A stretch of DNA of 64,000 nt from Pseudomonadota bacterium (GCA_018241685.1 JAFEDJ010000009.1:248001-312000); one strand, 5' to 3'. Shown: positions 42,069-50,820, numbered from the stretch's first letter. Notes: generated from the letters alone by a model not told the origin. Made by a program: numbers and translations.

Positions 42069-43355
42069 ATGCTGCTTTCTCGTTTCACCCTTCGTTCTGT
42101 CGTCCGCAGTGGCCTTGCCACCCTGCTGGCCGTGCCAGCGCTGGCGGCCCATGGGGCCGACTGGCTGGTGAAGCCGGGCGAGTCGATCCAGGCCGCGCTC
42201 AACCGCGCAGCCGCCGGCGACACGGTGCACGTGGCCCGCGGCACTTACGCGGAGAACCTGCGTATCGAAAAGCCAGTGAAACTGGTCGGCGACAGCCGCC
42301 CGACCCTCGATGGTCAAGGCCACGGCGACACGATCCGCGTGGTGGCCACCGATGTGAATATCGAGGGCTTCATCATTTCCAATTCCGGCGCCGACCTGGG
42401 CGCCCAGAACGCCGGCGTGTACATCCAGCCGGGCGCCGACCGGGCCCGCGTGGCGCATTGCGATTTCAGCTACACCCTGTTCGGGCTGTGGATCGAGAAG
42501 GCCCGCGACGTGCGGGTGGAATACAACATCATCACCGGCAAGCGGGATCTGGATTCAGCCCAGCGCGGCAACGGCATCGAGCTCTACAACAGCGCCGGGG
42601 CACAGATCATCGGCAACCAGATCAGCTTCGTGCGCGATGCGATCTATGTGGACATCAGCAACCACGCGGTCTTCCGTGGCAACAAGATGCACCACAGCCG
42701 CTATGGCACCCACTACATGAACTCCCACTACAACCTGTGGGAGGACAACGAGAGCTACCTCAACCGTGGCGGCCTGGCCTTGATGGAGGTGCGCAACCAG
42801 GTGGTGCGCAATAACCGGGCGTGGGGCAATTCAGACCACGGCATCATGCTGCGGACGATCCAGGACTCCGTCGTGGAGAACAACGTGGTGGCCGGCAATG
42901 CGCGCGGCTTCTTCATCTACGACGCCGAGTACAACACCCTGCGCAACAACCTGGTGGTGGATAACCAGGTGGGCGTGCACCTGTGGGCGGGCTCGGTGCG
43001 CAACACGGTGGAGGGCAACGACTTCATCTCCAACCGGGAACAGATCAAGTACGTGGCCACCAAGGATGAGCCCTGGGGTGGCAAGGTGGGTAACCACTGG
43101 AGCAACTACGTGGGCTGGGACCGCAACGGCGACGGCCACGGCGACGTACCTTATGAGGCCAACGACATGGTGGATCGCCTGTCGTGGCGACATCCGATGG
43201 TCAAGCTGCTGCTGGCCAGCCCGGCTATTCAAACTTTGCGCCTGATCGCCCAGCAGTTTCCGCTGCTGCGCGCCCCCAGCATCGTGGACAAGAATCCACG
43301 CATGCGCCCCGAACATTCCGACTGGAGAAACTGGCTTGGCAAGCACTATCGTTGA
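42069..43355 (+). CDS. nosD: Nitrous oxide reductase maturation protein NosD
   Basis: A 428-residue periplasmic protein with a signal peptide (SGLATLLAVPALAAHGAD). It is a right-handed beta-helix of the NosD/carbohydrate-binding type with many N-x-V/I repeats (VEYNIITGK, IELYNSAGAQIIGNQISF, HYNLWEDNESYLNRGG, GNHWSNYVGWDRNGDGHGD). NosD works with NosF and NosY in delivering sulfur for the Cu-Z centre of nitrous oxide reductase. The ATG at 42069 gives a clean signal peptide. The 3' end overlaps nosF by 20 bp. nosZ and nosR are not in this window. Confidence 0.95.
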   Translation: MLLSRFTLRSVVRSGLATLLAVPALAAHGADWLVKPGESIQAALNRAAAGDTVHVARGTYAENLRIEKPVKLVGDSRPTLDGQGHGDTIRVVATDVNIEGFIISNSGADLGAQNAGVYIQPGADRARVAHCDFSYTLFGLWIEKARDVRVEYNIITGKRDLDSAQRGNGIELYNSAGAQIIGNQISFVRDAIYVDISNHAVFRGNKMHHSRYGTHYMNSHYNLWEDNESYLNRGGLALMEVRNQVVRNNRAWGNSDHGIMLRTIQDSVVENNVVAGNARGFFIYDAEYNTLRNNLVVDNQVGVHLWAGSVRNTVEGNDFISNREQIKYVATKDEPWGGKVGNHWSNYVGWDRNGDGHGDVPYEANDMVDRLSWRHPMVKLLLASPAIQTLRLIAQQFPLLRAPSIVDKNPRMRPEHSDWRNWLGKHYR

Positions 43356-44247
43356 AGCCCGCGGCGTGACCAAGGACTTCGGCTCCGTACAGGCGGTGAA
43401 GGGGGTCGACCTTTCCATTGCCGCCGGCGAGCTGTTCGGCCTGATCGGCCATAACGGCGCCGGCAAGAGCACGTTGTTCAAGATGATGCTCGGGCTGATC
43501 CCCGCCACCCGCGGCGAGATCCGCCTGGACGGGGAGTCCGTGACCGGACCGCGCTTTCGGGATACGCGCCGCAAGATCGGCTACCTGCCGGAAAACGTCG
43601 TCCTCTACGACAACCTGACCGGCATCGAAACCCTGTATTTCTTCGCCGACCTGAAGGCGGTGCCGCGCAGCAGCTGTGCCGCGCTGCTGGAGAAAGTGGG
43701 CCTCGCCCACGCCGCCGGCCGGCGCGTGCGCGAATACTCGAAGGGGATGCGCCAGCGCCTCGGCTTTGCCCAGGCCCTGCTCGGCAAGCCGCGTCTGCTG
43801 TTCCTCGACGAGCCGACCACCGGCCTCGATCCGGGGGCGATCCGCGACTTCTACCGCATCCTGCGGGAGCTGCGCGACGAGGGGGTGACGATGGTGCTCA
43901 CCTCCCACATCCTCGCCGAGATCCAGGAGCGCGTGGATCGGCTGGCGATCATGGAGGGCGGTGTGATCCGCGCCACCGGCACGGTGCAGTCCCTGCGTGA
44001 GGCGATGAACCTGCCGCTGACGCTGGAGATTGCCGGCGGCGCTGGCCTGCGCGAGCAGGTGGCGCGGGTGCTCGAAGGCCTCGCCATCGACGGCATCGAC
44101 GATTCAGGCCACAGCCTGCACATCCGCCTGCCCCGCGAAGCCAAGATGCCCGCCCTCGCCCGCCTCGCCACCCTGGGCGAGACGCTGCGCGACCTCCATG
44201 TGCGTGAGCCGTCCCTCGAGGACGTGTTCTTCGGCTACCGGACCTGA
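43336..44247 (+). CDS. nosF: Copper/sulfur-processing ABC transporter ATPase NosF
   Basis: A 303-residue ABC ATPase: Walker A GHNGAGKST (about 41), signature YSKGMRQRLGFAQALLGKP, Walker B LLFLDEPTTGLDP and the H-loop in TSHILAEI. The C-terminal 90 residues form the extra domain seen in this ABC-2 subgroup. It energises NosY for NosD. The best start is TTG at 43336, with GGAGAAA six bases upstream, overlapping nosD by 20 bp. It is followed after 3 bp by nosY. Confidence 0.94.
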   Translation: MASTIVEARGVTKDFGSVQAVKGVDLSIAAGELFGLIGHNGAGKSTLFKMMLGLIPATRGEIRLDGESVTGPRFRDTRRKIGYLPENVVLYDNLTGIETLYFFADLKAVPRSSCAALLEKVGLAHAAGRRVREYSKGMRQRLGFAQALLGKPRLLFLDEPTTGLDPGAIRDFYRILRELRDEGVTMVLTSHILAEIQERVDRLAIMEGGVIRATGTVQSLREAMNLPLTLEIAGGAGLREQVARVLEGLAIDGIDDSGHSLHIRLPREAKMPALARLATLGETLRDLHVREPSLEDVFFGYRT

Positions 44248-44250
44248 ACC

Positions 44251-45075
44251 ATGTTCTCCATCGACTTCAGACAGATCGGCATCGTCGCCGGCAAGGAATT
44301 CTGGGACCGCATCCGCAACCGCTGGGTGCTGGCCGTGGCCGTGGTGTTCACCGTGTTCGCGCTGGTCATCGCCTATTTCGGCGCGGCCCAGCAGGGCACG
44401 GTGGGTTTCCACTCCATCGACGTGACCATCGCCTCGCTGGTCAGCCTGGTGATCTACCTGATCCCGCTGATCGCCTTGATTCTCGGTTTCGACGCCATCG
44501 TCGGCGAGCGGGAACGGGGCTCGCTGGACCTGCTGCTGACGCTGCCGATCACCCGCAAGGAGCTGATCCTCGGCAAGTACACGGGGCTGGCCGGCGCGCT
44601 GGCTTTCTCCACCATCGCCGGCTTCGGCGCGGTGGGGGTGATCCTGTCGCCGCAGCTGGACCTCAACGCGCTGTTTCACTACGCCGGCTTCATGGCCTCG
44701 GCGATCCTGCTCGGCTTCGCCTTCCTGAGCCTGGCGGTAATGCTGTCGGTGTTCGCCGGCGACCGCACGCGGGCCTCGGGCATGGCCATCGGCACGTGGT
44801 TCTTCTTCGTGCTGGTGTTCGACCTGCTGATCCTCGGTGCGCTGGTGGTCACCGCCGGCGACTACGGCGGCACGGTCTTCCCCTATCTGCTGCTGCTCAA
44901 CCCGGCGGACGTGTTCCGCGTGCTCAACGTGTTCAGCCTGGACGAGGTGCGTACGCTGTACGGCCTCGCCACCGTGTTCCCCGAAGCCCTCAGCCATCCG
45001 GCCACCCTGGGCGGCGTGATGCTGGCGTGGATCGCCGGCCCGCTGATGGTGGCCATCTGGAGATTCGAACGATGA
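44251..45075 (+). CDS. nosY: ABC transporter permease NosY
   Basis: A 274-residue ABC-2 permease with about six membrane helices (VLAVAVVFTVFALVIAYFG, LVSLVIYLIPLIALILGF, GLAGALAFSTIAGFGAVGV, ILLGFAFLSLAVMLSVF, FFFVLVFDLLILGALVV, GGVMLAWIAGPLMVAIW). The cytoplasmic loop GERERGSLDLLLTLPITRKE is typical of the NosY family. Its stop overlaps the nosL ATG by 4 bp, so the operon is tightly coupled. Confidence 0.94.
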   Translation: MFSIDFRQIGIVAGKEFWDRIRNRWVLAVAVVFTVFALVIAYFGAAQQGTVGFHSIDVTIASLVSLVIYLIPLIALILGFDAIVGERERGSLDLLLTLPITRKELILGKYTGLAGALAFSTIAGFGAVGVILSPQLDLNALFHYAGFMASAILLGFAFLSLAVMLSVFAGDRTRASGMAIGTWFFFVLVFDLLILGALVVTAGDYGGTVFPYLLLLNPADVFRVLNVFSLDEVRTLYGLATVFPEALSHPATLGGVMLAWIAGPLMVAIWRFER

Positions 45076-45605
45076 AACGCCCCTCCCCCTTCCGCGCTCT
45101 ACCGCGCCTGGCCGCCGTGCTGCTGGCCTGCGGCCTGCTGACGGCCTGCGGCCAGAGCGTCGATAGCAAGGTCGCCCCGACGGAGATCGGCAAGGACACC
45201 TACTGCGCCCTCGACGGCATGCTGCTCGGCGACTATCCCGGTCCCAAGGCGCAGATCCACTTCGCCGGCCAGCCGGAGCCGGAGTTCTTCTGCGACACGA
45301 TGGAGATGTTCTCGATCTACCTGAAGCCGGAGCAAGCCCGCAAGGTGGCCGCGATCTACGTGCAGGACCTCGACAAGACGACCTGGGAGGAGCCGAAGGG
45401 CGCGTGGATCGACGCCAAGACGGCCTTCTACGTGGTGGGCTCGAAGAAGCGCGCCGCGATGGGCCCGACACTGCCCTCCTTCGGCACCCGCGAGGGGGCG
45501 CAGAAGTTTGCCGCCGCCGAAGGCGGCAAGGTCGTCGCGTTCTCCGAAGTCACCCCCGACATGGCCCGCCTGGACGGCGGCGCGTTGCACGATCAAAGGA
45601 TGTAA
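45072..45605 (+). CDS. nosL: NosL copper-binding lipoprotein
   Basis: A 177-residue lipoprotein: signal peptide with lipobox LLTACGQ (Cys about 26). The mature part has the NosL fold (YCALDGMLLGDYPGPKAQIH, FFCDTMEMFSIYL, IYVQDLDKTTWEEPKGAWID, FYVVGSKKRAAMGP). The usual C-x-x-C-G-M copper site is changed to CALDGM, with Cys and Met kept and the second Cys missing; a further Cys and Met follow in FFCDTMEM. NosL is a Cu(I) chaperone for NosZ. A second NosL-like gene with the standard CPVCGM lies 660 bp downstream. Confidence 0.9.
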   Translation: MKRPSPFRALPRLAAVLLACGLLTACGQSVDSKVAPTEIGKDTYCALDGMLLGDYPGPKAQIHFAGQPEPEFFCDTMEMFSIYLKPEQARKVAAIYVQDLDKTTWEEPKGAWIDAKTAFYVVGSKKRAAMGPTLPSFGTREGAQKFAAAEGGKVVAFSEVTPDMARLDGGALHDQRM

Positions 45606-45610
45606 GCCCG

Positions 45611-45883
45611 ATGGACAATTTCTACGACAAGGTTCCCGCCGAGCACGCATTGGAGATCCAGCGCGTGTCGCGCCTGATGTACGAAGTGCGCGCCGCCCGC
45701 GACGACATGCTGGCACGCCTCGGCGCGGCGGATGCCGAGCAGGCGCTGGCTTGCATCGTCGACGGCCAGCTACCCGAGCATCCGGGCTACGAACACTATC
45801 TGTCGGTGCGCGTCCTCAACGGGCTGCACAACCAGGTGCGCGCCGAGCTGGCCGCCCTCGTCAAGGAGGCCCAGGAACAATGA
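45611..45883 (+). CDS. Small hypothetical protein in the nos operon
   Basis: A 90-residue acidic, helical cytoplasmic protein (MDNFYDKVPAEHALEIQR, LMYEVRAARDDMLARLGA, YLSVRVLNGLHNQVRAELAA). It starts 5 bp after nosL and its stop overlaps the next gene by 4 bp (ATGA). No family is recognised. Position between two nosL-like genes suggests a role in nitrous oxide reductase maturation or in regulating it, but this is inference from context only. Confidence 0.7.
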   Translation: MDNFYDKVPAEHALEIQRVSRLMYEVRAARDDMLARLGAADAEQALACIVDGQLPEHPGYEHYLSVRVLNGLHNQVRAELAALVKEAQEQ

Positions 45884-46245
45884 ACCTGCATCTGGAACTC
45901 GCCGCCCGCGTGGAAGAAGACTTTGGCGCCCATCTGGAATCGGCGCCGGAGATCAAGCTGGATGCGCTGATCCTGCGCCTGGACAACGGCGTGGTGATGG
46001 AGGCCCGCATCGCCGCCCCCGACGCCTATGCCATCGCGTGGGCCTGGGGCGAGGCAGAGCTGCGCATCGACACCGCGCCGGTGCACAAGGATCTGGCCAC
46101 CTGGCCCAACCACCTGCACGCCGCCGACGGCAATCTGCAGCACGATCCGCTGACGGTGTGCGGCGCGGCCCCGTGGGACAACCTGCGCGCGGTGCTCGAC
46201 GCGGTGCTTGCCGACCCGCTGCTCGAACGCAAGTCCGCCCCTTAA
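45880..46245 (+). CDS. Small hypothetical protein in the nos operon (TumE-like?)
   Basis: A 121-residue cytoplasmic protein coupled to the upstream gene by an ATGA overlap. A beta-rich N-terminus (KLDALILRLDNGVVMEARI, YAIAWAWGEAELRI) is followed by PNHLHAADGNLQHDPLTV and WDNLRAVLDAVLADPLLE. The H-x-H-x-x-DG...PW-NL-x-x-LL pattern recalls the DUF6516/TumE family of small proteins found in toxin-antitoxin-like pairs; this is a weak resemblance. Together with the 90-residue protein it forms a two-gene unit inserted between the nosL paralogues. Confidence 0.65.
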   Translation: MNLHLELAARVEEDFGAHLESAPEIKLDALILRLDNGVVMEARIAAPDAYAIAWAWGEAELRIDTAPVHKDLATWPNHLHAADGNLQHDPLTVCGAAPWDNLRAVLDAVLADPLLERKSAP

Positions 46246-46263
46246 GCCCCAAGGAGCTTCGTC

Positions 46264-46770
46264 ATGCTTTCTCGCTTGTCCCCTGCCCGCCTCGCCGCAC
46301 CGCTGCTGGCGCTGGCCCTGTCGGTGCCGGCCTTCGCCGTCGATCTCGCTGCCCAGGCGATCCCGCGCGCGGCGCGCTGCCCGGTGTGCGGCATGTATCC
46401 GGCACGCACGCCCCAGTGGGCGGCACAGATCGTCTTCAATGACCAGAGCGCCAGCCATTTCGATTCGCCGGTGGACCTGTTCCGATTCCTCAACAACATG
46501 GTGTTGTTCGACAAGCAGCACAAGCCGGCGGACATCGGCGCGATCTATGTGGCGGACTACGAGCGCAAGACGCCGGTGGATGCGAAGAAAGCCTTCTTCG
46601 TGCTCGGCTCGAAGGCCACCGGGCCGATGAACGATCCCAACCTGCCGGCATTCGCTACCCGCGAGGCGGCGGAAGCCTTTGCCAAGGCCCAGGGCGGCAA
46701 GGTGCTGGCCTTCGGCGAGGTGACGCGGGACGTGATCAAGAGCCTGAACAGCGGCGGGCACCACCACTAG
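46264..46770 (+). CDS. nosL2: Second NosL-like copper protein
   Basis: A 168-residue exported protein with a signal peptide ending near AFAVDL (no lipobox Cys). It carries the complete copper motif RCPVCGMYPAR (about residues 38-48) and the NosL segments IYVADYERKTPVDAKKAFFV and FATREAAEAFAKAQGGKVLA, and ends in GGHHH, a possible extra metal-binding tail. It is the last gene of the nos operon, followed by a hairpin shared with the convergent gene. Unlike the first NosL it is probably soluble in the periplasm. Confidence 0.88.
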   Translation: MLSRLSPARLAAPLLALALSVPAFAVDLAAQAIPRAARCPVCGMYPARTPQWAAQIVFNDQSASHFDSPVDLFRFLNNMVLFDKQHKPADIGAIYVADYERKTPVDAKKAFFVLGSKATGPMNDPNLPAFATREAAEAFAKAQGGKVLAFGEVTRDVIKSLNSGGHHH

Positions 46771-46773
46771 GCG

Positions 46774-46790
46774 CCGCCCACCGCGGGCGG
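46774..46790. terminator. Hairpin between convergent operons
   Basis: CCGCCC-ACCGC-GGGCGG, perfect 6-bp stem, exactly between the stop of the nos operon and the stop of the minus-strand lysozyme-like gene. No U-run. Confidence 0.55.
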
Positions 46791-46791
46791 A

Positions 46792-47937
46792 CTACAACAG
46801 GTATTGCTCGATGCGGCTCACCGGTGCGTTGCGCAGCAGGTAGAGCTGCGGATTGACGCGCTCCGCCGATTTGCCGTTGAGGGTGATCGGCACCGGCTCC
46901 CGGTCGAGGATGCACAGGCGGCGGCTGACGCAGTCGGCGCGCCACGGGGGCAGCGCGGTCTTGCCACGCTCCTCCACCGCGATGCGGGTGAGGTGGAACT
47001 GGTCGGCGGGCTTCTCCTTGTCCACGCGGGCGCGGATGGCGTCGCGCGCCTTGTCGAGGCTGCCTTGCTGTACGCACAGGTCGTACAGCGCCGCCAGGCA
47101 GCGCACATTGTCGATGCGGATCGGGTTGAGGCCGTGAAGCCACGACAGCGCGGCGATGAGCTTGCGGCCATACACGTCATAGGCGTACTGCAAGGTCTCG
47201 GTATAGAAGGCCGGGACGCGGCCCACCGCCTGCAGCGCAGCCTTCCAGGCCGGGTCGAAGTCGGTCTTGCGCCCACCACGGGACAGGGCGTCGGCCCAGG
47301 CGACCTGCTTGGCCAGGCTGGGCAGCTTGAGCATGGCCTGCCATTCGGGCCACAGCTTTCCGAAACAGGCCTTGAGCGCCGCCTCGTCGCGCACCGCGAA
47401 GCGTTTGAAGAGTTCCTGCAGCGTGCCGGTCTTGAGATTGACCTGCAGCGGCCCGAAAGACAGGCCGGCGCCGTCGAAATTGCCGGTGACCTGCTGGAAG
47501 GGATCGCCGCTGGTCTCGAAGGCGGCGGTGACGCGCAGCGCGTTGGCGATGGCGAGTTCCGGGCGCACCGCCGGCAGCGCGGCGGGATCGGGCATTTCCA
47601 GATACACCAGCTTGCCTTCCTGCTCGACGCGCTGGAAATGCCCTTCCTGCGCGAGGCGTGAGGCGGACTTGGCGAGTTCTTCCGGCTTGGCACAGGTGAC
47701 CCACACGAAGCGCCCTTCCAGCCCGGCACCGTGGCCGTCCACCGGCAGCACCGAGGCGATCTTCAGCGGCATGCCGATCGCGTCGCGCAGCACCTGCACG
47801 GAGCCGACCAGCTCCCGGTGGATGTGCACGCTACCGTCCGGCCGGGCGTACTCGCGCAGCTGAAAACTCGGCGTCACGCTGCCCGCCGCCGGGCCGCCCA
47901 CCAGGAAATCGTTCTCGTACTTGAATCGTGTCGCCAT
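46792..47937 (-). CDS. Lysozyme/chitosanase-like hypothetical protein
   Basis: A 381-residue protein starting at ATG 47937, with GAGGGCGAG in front. Residues 1-125 are of unknown fold (FKYENDFLVGGPAAGSVTPS, VHIHRELVGSVQVLRDAIGM). From about 125 the sequence resembles lysozyme-like hydrolases: FETSGDPFQQVTGNFDGAGL then SFGPLQVNLKTGTL, with candidate acidic residues in the FETSGDP and FDGAGLSFGPLQ segments. No signal peptide is present, which would fit an effector exported by a contact-dependent system. It lies 96 bp downstream of the exported small protein and the M23 peptidase on the same strand. Function is inferred. Confidence 0.55.
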   Translation of the reverse strand: MATRFKYENDFLVGGPAAGSVTPSFQLREYARPDGSVHIHRELVGSVQVLRDAIGMPLKIASVLPVDGHGAGLEGRFVWVTCAKPEELAKSASRLAQEGHFQRVEQEGKLVYLEMPDPAALPAVRPELAIANALRVTAAFETSGDPFQQVTGNFDGAGLSFGPLQVNLKTGTLQELFKRFAVRDEAALKACFGKLWPEWQAMLKLPSLAKQVAWADALSRGGRKTDFDPAWKAALQAVGRVPAFYTETLQYAYDVYGRKLIAALSWLHGLNPIRIDNVRCLAALYDLCVQQGSLDKARDAIRARVDKEKPADQFHLTRIAVEERGKTALPPWRADCVSRRLCILDREPVPITLNGKSAERVNPQLYLLRNAPVSRIEQYLL

Positions 47938-48033
47938 CTCGCCCTCATCCGGTTGGTACCGGCACGCTAGGCCGGCGTCATCCAAAATTAGACGAGACGC
48001 ATCGAAGTGCCAAGAAATATGCGCGTTGTTTTG

Positions 48034-48531
48034 CTATGGGGTGTCGTTGGAATGGACGACGCGGAAGCGCCGCCCGTCCCAGTACAGCAGCATGTCGATG
48101 CCGGCCTCGCTGCCGAGCAGGATGCCGTCGCCCCGCCAACGCGGCGCAAAGGCGCGCCATGCCTCAGCCTGCGGCGCATCCTGGGGCAGCACCTGCAGCG
48201 GCGCAGGGCTCTCTTGCCAGATCGGGGTGGAGAAGAAGCGGCGGTTCTGGATCAGCGTACAGCCGGCGTGGCGATCCACCACCAGCATGAAGGCCACGCC
48301 GGCATTGCGGCGCAGGCGGGCATTCCACGGGTCCCAGGCCAGCGCAGGGATGGCCGCGCGGGACTGGCGGCGCACCCACAGGCGGTCGGGCGTGCCGTCG
48401 CCGTCGAAGTCGCCGGTCAATACGCTGGTGCCGTCCGGCGGGCCGGCCTTGCACGGCGTGGCGGCGTGGGTGGGAACAGAGATCGTCAACAGGGCGGCCA
48501 GGCCGCCGCACAGCAGCGTTCGATATGTCAT
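48034..48531 (-). CDS. Exported small protein, candidate immunity partner of the M23 peptidase
   Basis: A 165-residue protein with a clear signal peptide (TYRTLLCGGLAALLTISVPT, cleavage near THAATP) and therefore periplasmic. It contains TGDFDGDGTPDRLWV, a calcium-binding-like loop of FG-GAP type. Its ATG overlaps the stop of the M23 peptidase gene (ATGA), so the two are translated together. A periplasmic protein coupled to a signal-less cell-wall peptidase is the usual layout of effector and immunity genes of type VI secretion. No direct family match is recognised. Confidence 0.6.
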   Translation of the reverse strand: MTYRTLLCGGLAALLTISVPTHAATPCKAGPPDGTSVLTGDFDGDGTPDRLWVRRQSRAAIPALAWDPWNARLRRNAGVAFMLVVDRHAGCTLIQNRRFFSTPIWQESPAPLQVLPQDAPQAEAWRAFAPRWRGDGILLGSEAGIDMLLYWDGRRFRVVHSNDTP

Positions 48532-49337
48532 GCCTTGGGCAGGTGCAGCTTCCATTTGTCCAGATAGGGCGTCGGGTCGATGAGGTCGGCTCTACGCAGG
48601 AAGGGGATGCCATCCGCACGTCGGGCGGACTCGTCCTCCCCCACGGTCAGGCGGCCGCTGGCGGTACCTGCGTACATCTCCAGGTGCAGCATGGCGCTCG
48701 GTACGCTGACGCCGACCAGGTGCCCGACCTTGGCGATGAACTGGCCGGCAGTCACCCGCTCGCCCTTGCGCAGCGGCGAGCCGGGCTGGATCTCGCCATA
48801 GCGGATCAGGAAATCCCCATGGTCGATCTCCAGCGCTTCGGTTTCCGCGTAGAAGGCGTAGGGGTCGCGCACCACCACGCCGGCGCAGACCGCATGGACG
48901 GTGGTGCCGATGGGTGCATACAGGTCGCAGCCGGCATGGGCGCGGGCGCCACTGCTGCGATTCGACCCATAGGCACGCGGCGGCTGGATCCAGTCCGCCC
49001 TGGGCAGGATCGGCAGCGGAAAATACGCTTCATCGGATGCACCGCCGCCGCCATCGACGCGGCCGGCGGCCATCAGCAGGCGCTGCCAGTCCTGACTCTG
49101 CACAACAATCAGCCCCGTCGGCGCCAGACCGGACAGGCGCTGGAAGACCTTGATCGCTGCGACCGTGGCGGAGTCCTTCGGTGGCCGGGCAATGCCGCCG
49201 TCGATGCCCCTGGGGTCGATGGCCGGCTGGGCCAGCCGGCCGGCGGCTCCGGTCAGCAGGGTCTGGACGACGATCACATCGTCCTTGTGGTTCTGGGCGC
49301 CCCGCTCCCACGCCCCGACCGATGCACTGATATCCAT
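48528..49337 (-). CDS. M23 metallopeptidase with N-terminal peptidoglycan-binding-like domain
   Basis: A 269-residue protein. Residues about 1-95 look like a peptidoglycan-binding domain (VGAWERGAQNHKDDVIVVQT, AIKVFQRLSGLAPTGLI). Residues about 140-260 are an M23 (LytM) peptidase: HAGCDLYAPIGTTVHAV supplies the H-x3-D zinc site and MLHLEMY the H of the H-x-H pattern (only one His of that pair is seen). It cleaves peptidoglycan cross-bridges or stems. No signal peptide is present. A strong AGGAGG precedes the ATG at 49337. The coupled exported gene downstream is a candidate immunity gene. Confidence 0.8.
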   Translation of the reverse strand: MDISASVGAWERGAQNHKDDVIVVQTLLTGAAGRLAQPAIDPRGIDGGIARPPKDSATVAAIKVFQRLSGLAPTGLIVVQSQDWQRLLMAAGRVDGGGGASDEAYFPLPILPRADWIQPPRAYGSNRSSGARAHAGCDLYAPIGTTVHAVCAGVVVRDPYAFYAETEALEIDHGDFLIRYGEIQPGSPLRKGERVTAGQFIAKVGHLVGVSVPSAMLHLEMYAGTASGRLTVGEDESARRADGIPFLRRADLIDPTPYLDKWKLHLPKA

Positions 49338-49460
49338 ACGGCTTTCCTCCTGGTCCGTCCGGCGGCACGCAGAGTGCCCACGCCACCATCCGAGTACTCA
49401 GCATAGCCTGCCCGACAAGGCTGTCACCCATCGGCACCGTGCCGGGGCCCTGTGCATGCG

Positions 49461-49491
49461 AAAAAAAAGCCACGACAGTGCGTGGCTTTTT
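49461..49491 (-). terminator. Rho-independent terminator after hom
   Basis: GCCACG-ACAGTG-CGTGGC with eight A on one side and five T on the other, so it can work in both directions. It lies 22 bp after the stop of homoserine dehydrogenase. Confidence 0.9.
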
Positions 49492-49512
49492 CTGGTGAGA
49501 CGCGAAACCCGA

Positions 49513-50820
49513 TCAGAGGTTCTCGAGACGCAGGCGAATCACCTTGCCGGCCACGGAATCGAGGCTCTCGATCTTGGCGATGGCGGTGTCCACGTTCTTC
49601 TCGATGGTCAGGTGGGTCAGGATGATGATGTCGGTCTGGGACTCGCCCTCTTCCGGCTCACGCTGCAGCATGGCGTCGATGGAGATGCCCTGATCGGCCA
49701 GGATGCGGGTGATGTCGGCCAGCACGCCCGGCTTGTCGAGCACGCGCAGGCGCAGGTAGTAGCTGGTCTCGACTTCGTCGATCGGCAGCACCGGCACGTC
49801 GGTGATCTGGTCCGGCTGGAAGGCCAGGTGCGGCACGCGGTGTTCCGGATCGGCGGTGTGCAGGCGGGTGACGTCGACGAGGTCGGCGATCACGGCGCTG
49901 GCGGTCGGCTCGGCACCGGCGCCCTTGCCGTAATACAGCGTGGCGCCGACGGCGTCGCCCTGCACCAGCACGGCATTCATCGCGCCTTCCACGTTGGCGA
50001 TCAGGCGCTTTTCGGGGATCAGCGTGGGGTGCACGCGCAGCTCGATGCCCTGCGGACGGCGGCGGGCGATGCCCAGCAGCTTGATGCGGTAACCCAGTTG
50101 CTCGGCGTACTTGATGTCGGCCGCTTCGAGCTTGGTGATGCCTTCCACGTAGGCCTTGTCGAACTGGACCGGCACGCCGAAGGCGATGGAGGCCATCAGG
50201 GTTGCCTTGTGGGCAGCGTCCACGCCTTCGATGTCGAAGGTGGGGTCGGCTTCGGCGTAGCCGAGGCGCTGGGCTTCCTTGAGCACGTCGGCGAAGGGCA
50301 GGCCCTTGTCGCGCATCTCGGACAGGATGAAGTTGGTGGTGCCGTTGATGATGCCGGCCAGCCACTGGATGCGGTTGGCCGAGAGGCCTTCACGCAGCGC
50401 CTTGATGATGGGGATGCCACCGGCGACGGCAGCTTCGAACGCAACCATCACGCCCTTCTTCTGGGCGGCGGCAAAGATCTCGTTGCCATGCACGGCCAGC
50501 AGCGCCTTGTTGGCGGTGACCACGTGCTTGCCGTTCTCGATGGCCTTCAGCACCAGTTCCTTGGCGACGCCGTAACCGCCGATCAGCTCGACGACGATGT
50601 CGATCTCGGGGTCGGTGACCACCGAGAAGGCGTCGTCGGTGATGCGCACGTCGGCGCCCGCCACGCTCTTCGCCAGTTCCAGGTTCTTGTCGGCCACCGC
50701 AGTAATTCGGATCGGCCGGCCGGCACGGCGGGTAATTTCTTCTTCGTTGCGCTTGAGAACGGTAAAGGTGCCACCGCCTACGGTGCCGATGCCCAGGAGG
50801 CCAACATTGATGGGTTTCAT
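49513..50820 (-). CDS. hom: Homoserine dehydrogenase
   Basis: A 435-residue monofunctional homoserine dehydrogenase, full length. N-terminal Rossmann domain NVGLLGIGTVGGGTF binds NAD(P); the catalytic segment includes EAAVAGGIPIIKALREGL and INGTTNFILSEM, and AEADPTFDIEGVDAAHK. The C-terminal ACT domain (YYLRLRVLDKPGVLADITRI) probably gives threonine feedback. The enzyme reduces aspartate semialdehyde to homoserine on the way to threonine and methionine. It lies 33 bp downstream of an aminotransferase gene on the same strand, probably one operon, and ends in a strong terminator. Confidence 0.97.
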   Translation of the reverse strand: MKPINVGLLGIGTVGGGTFTVLKRNEEEITRRAGRPIRITAVADKNLELAKSVAGADVRITDDAFSVVTDPEIDIVVELIGGYGVAKELVLKAIENGKHVVTANKALLAVHGNEIFAAAQKKGVMVAFEAAVAGGIPIIKALREGLSANRIQWLAGIINGTTNFILSEMRDKGLPFADVLKEAQRLGYAEADPTFDIEGVDAAHKATLMASIAFGVPVQFDKAYVEGITKLEAADIKYAEQLGYRIKLLGIARRRPQGIELRVHPTLIPEKRLIANVEGAMNAVLVQGDAVGATLYYGKGAGAEPTASAVIADLVDVTRLHTADPEHRVPHLAFQPDQITDVPVLPIDEVETSYYLRLRVLDKPGVLADITRILADQGISIDAMLQREPEEGESQTDIIILTHLTIEKNVDTAIAKIESLDSVAGKVIRLRLENL

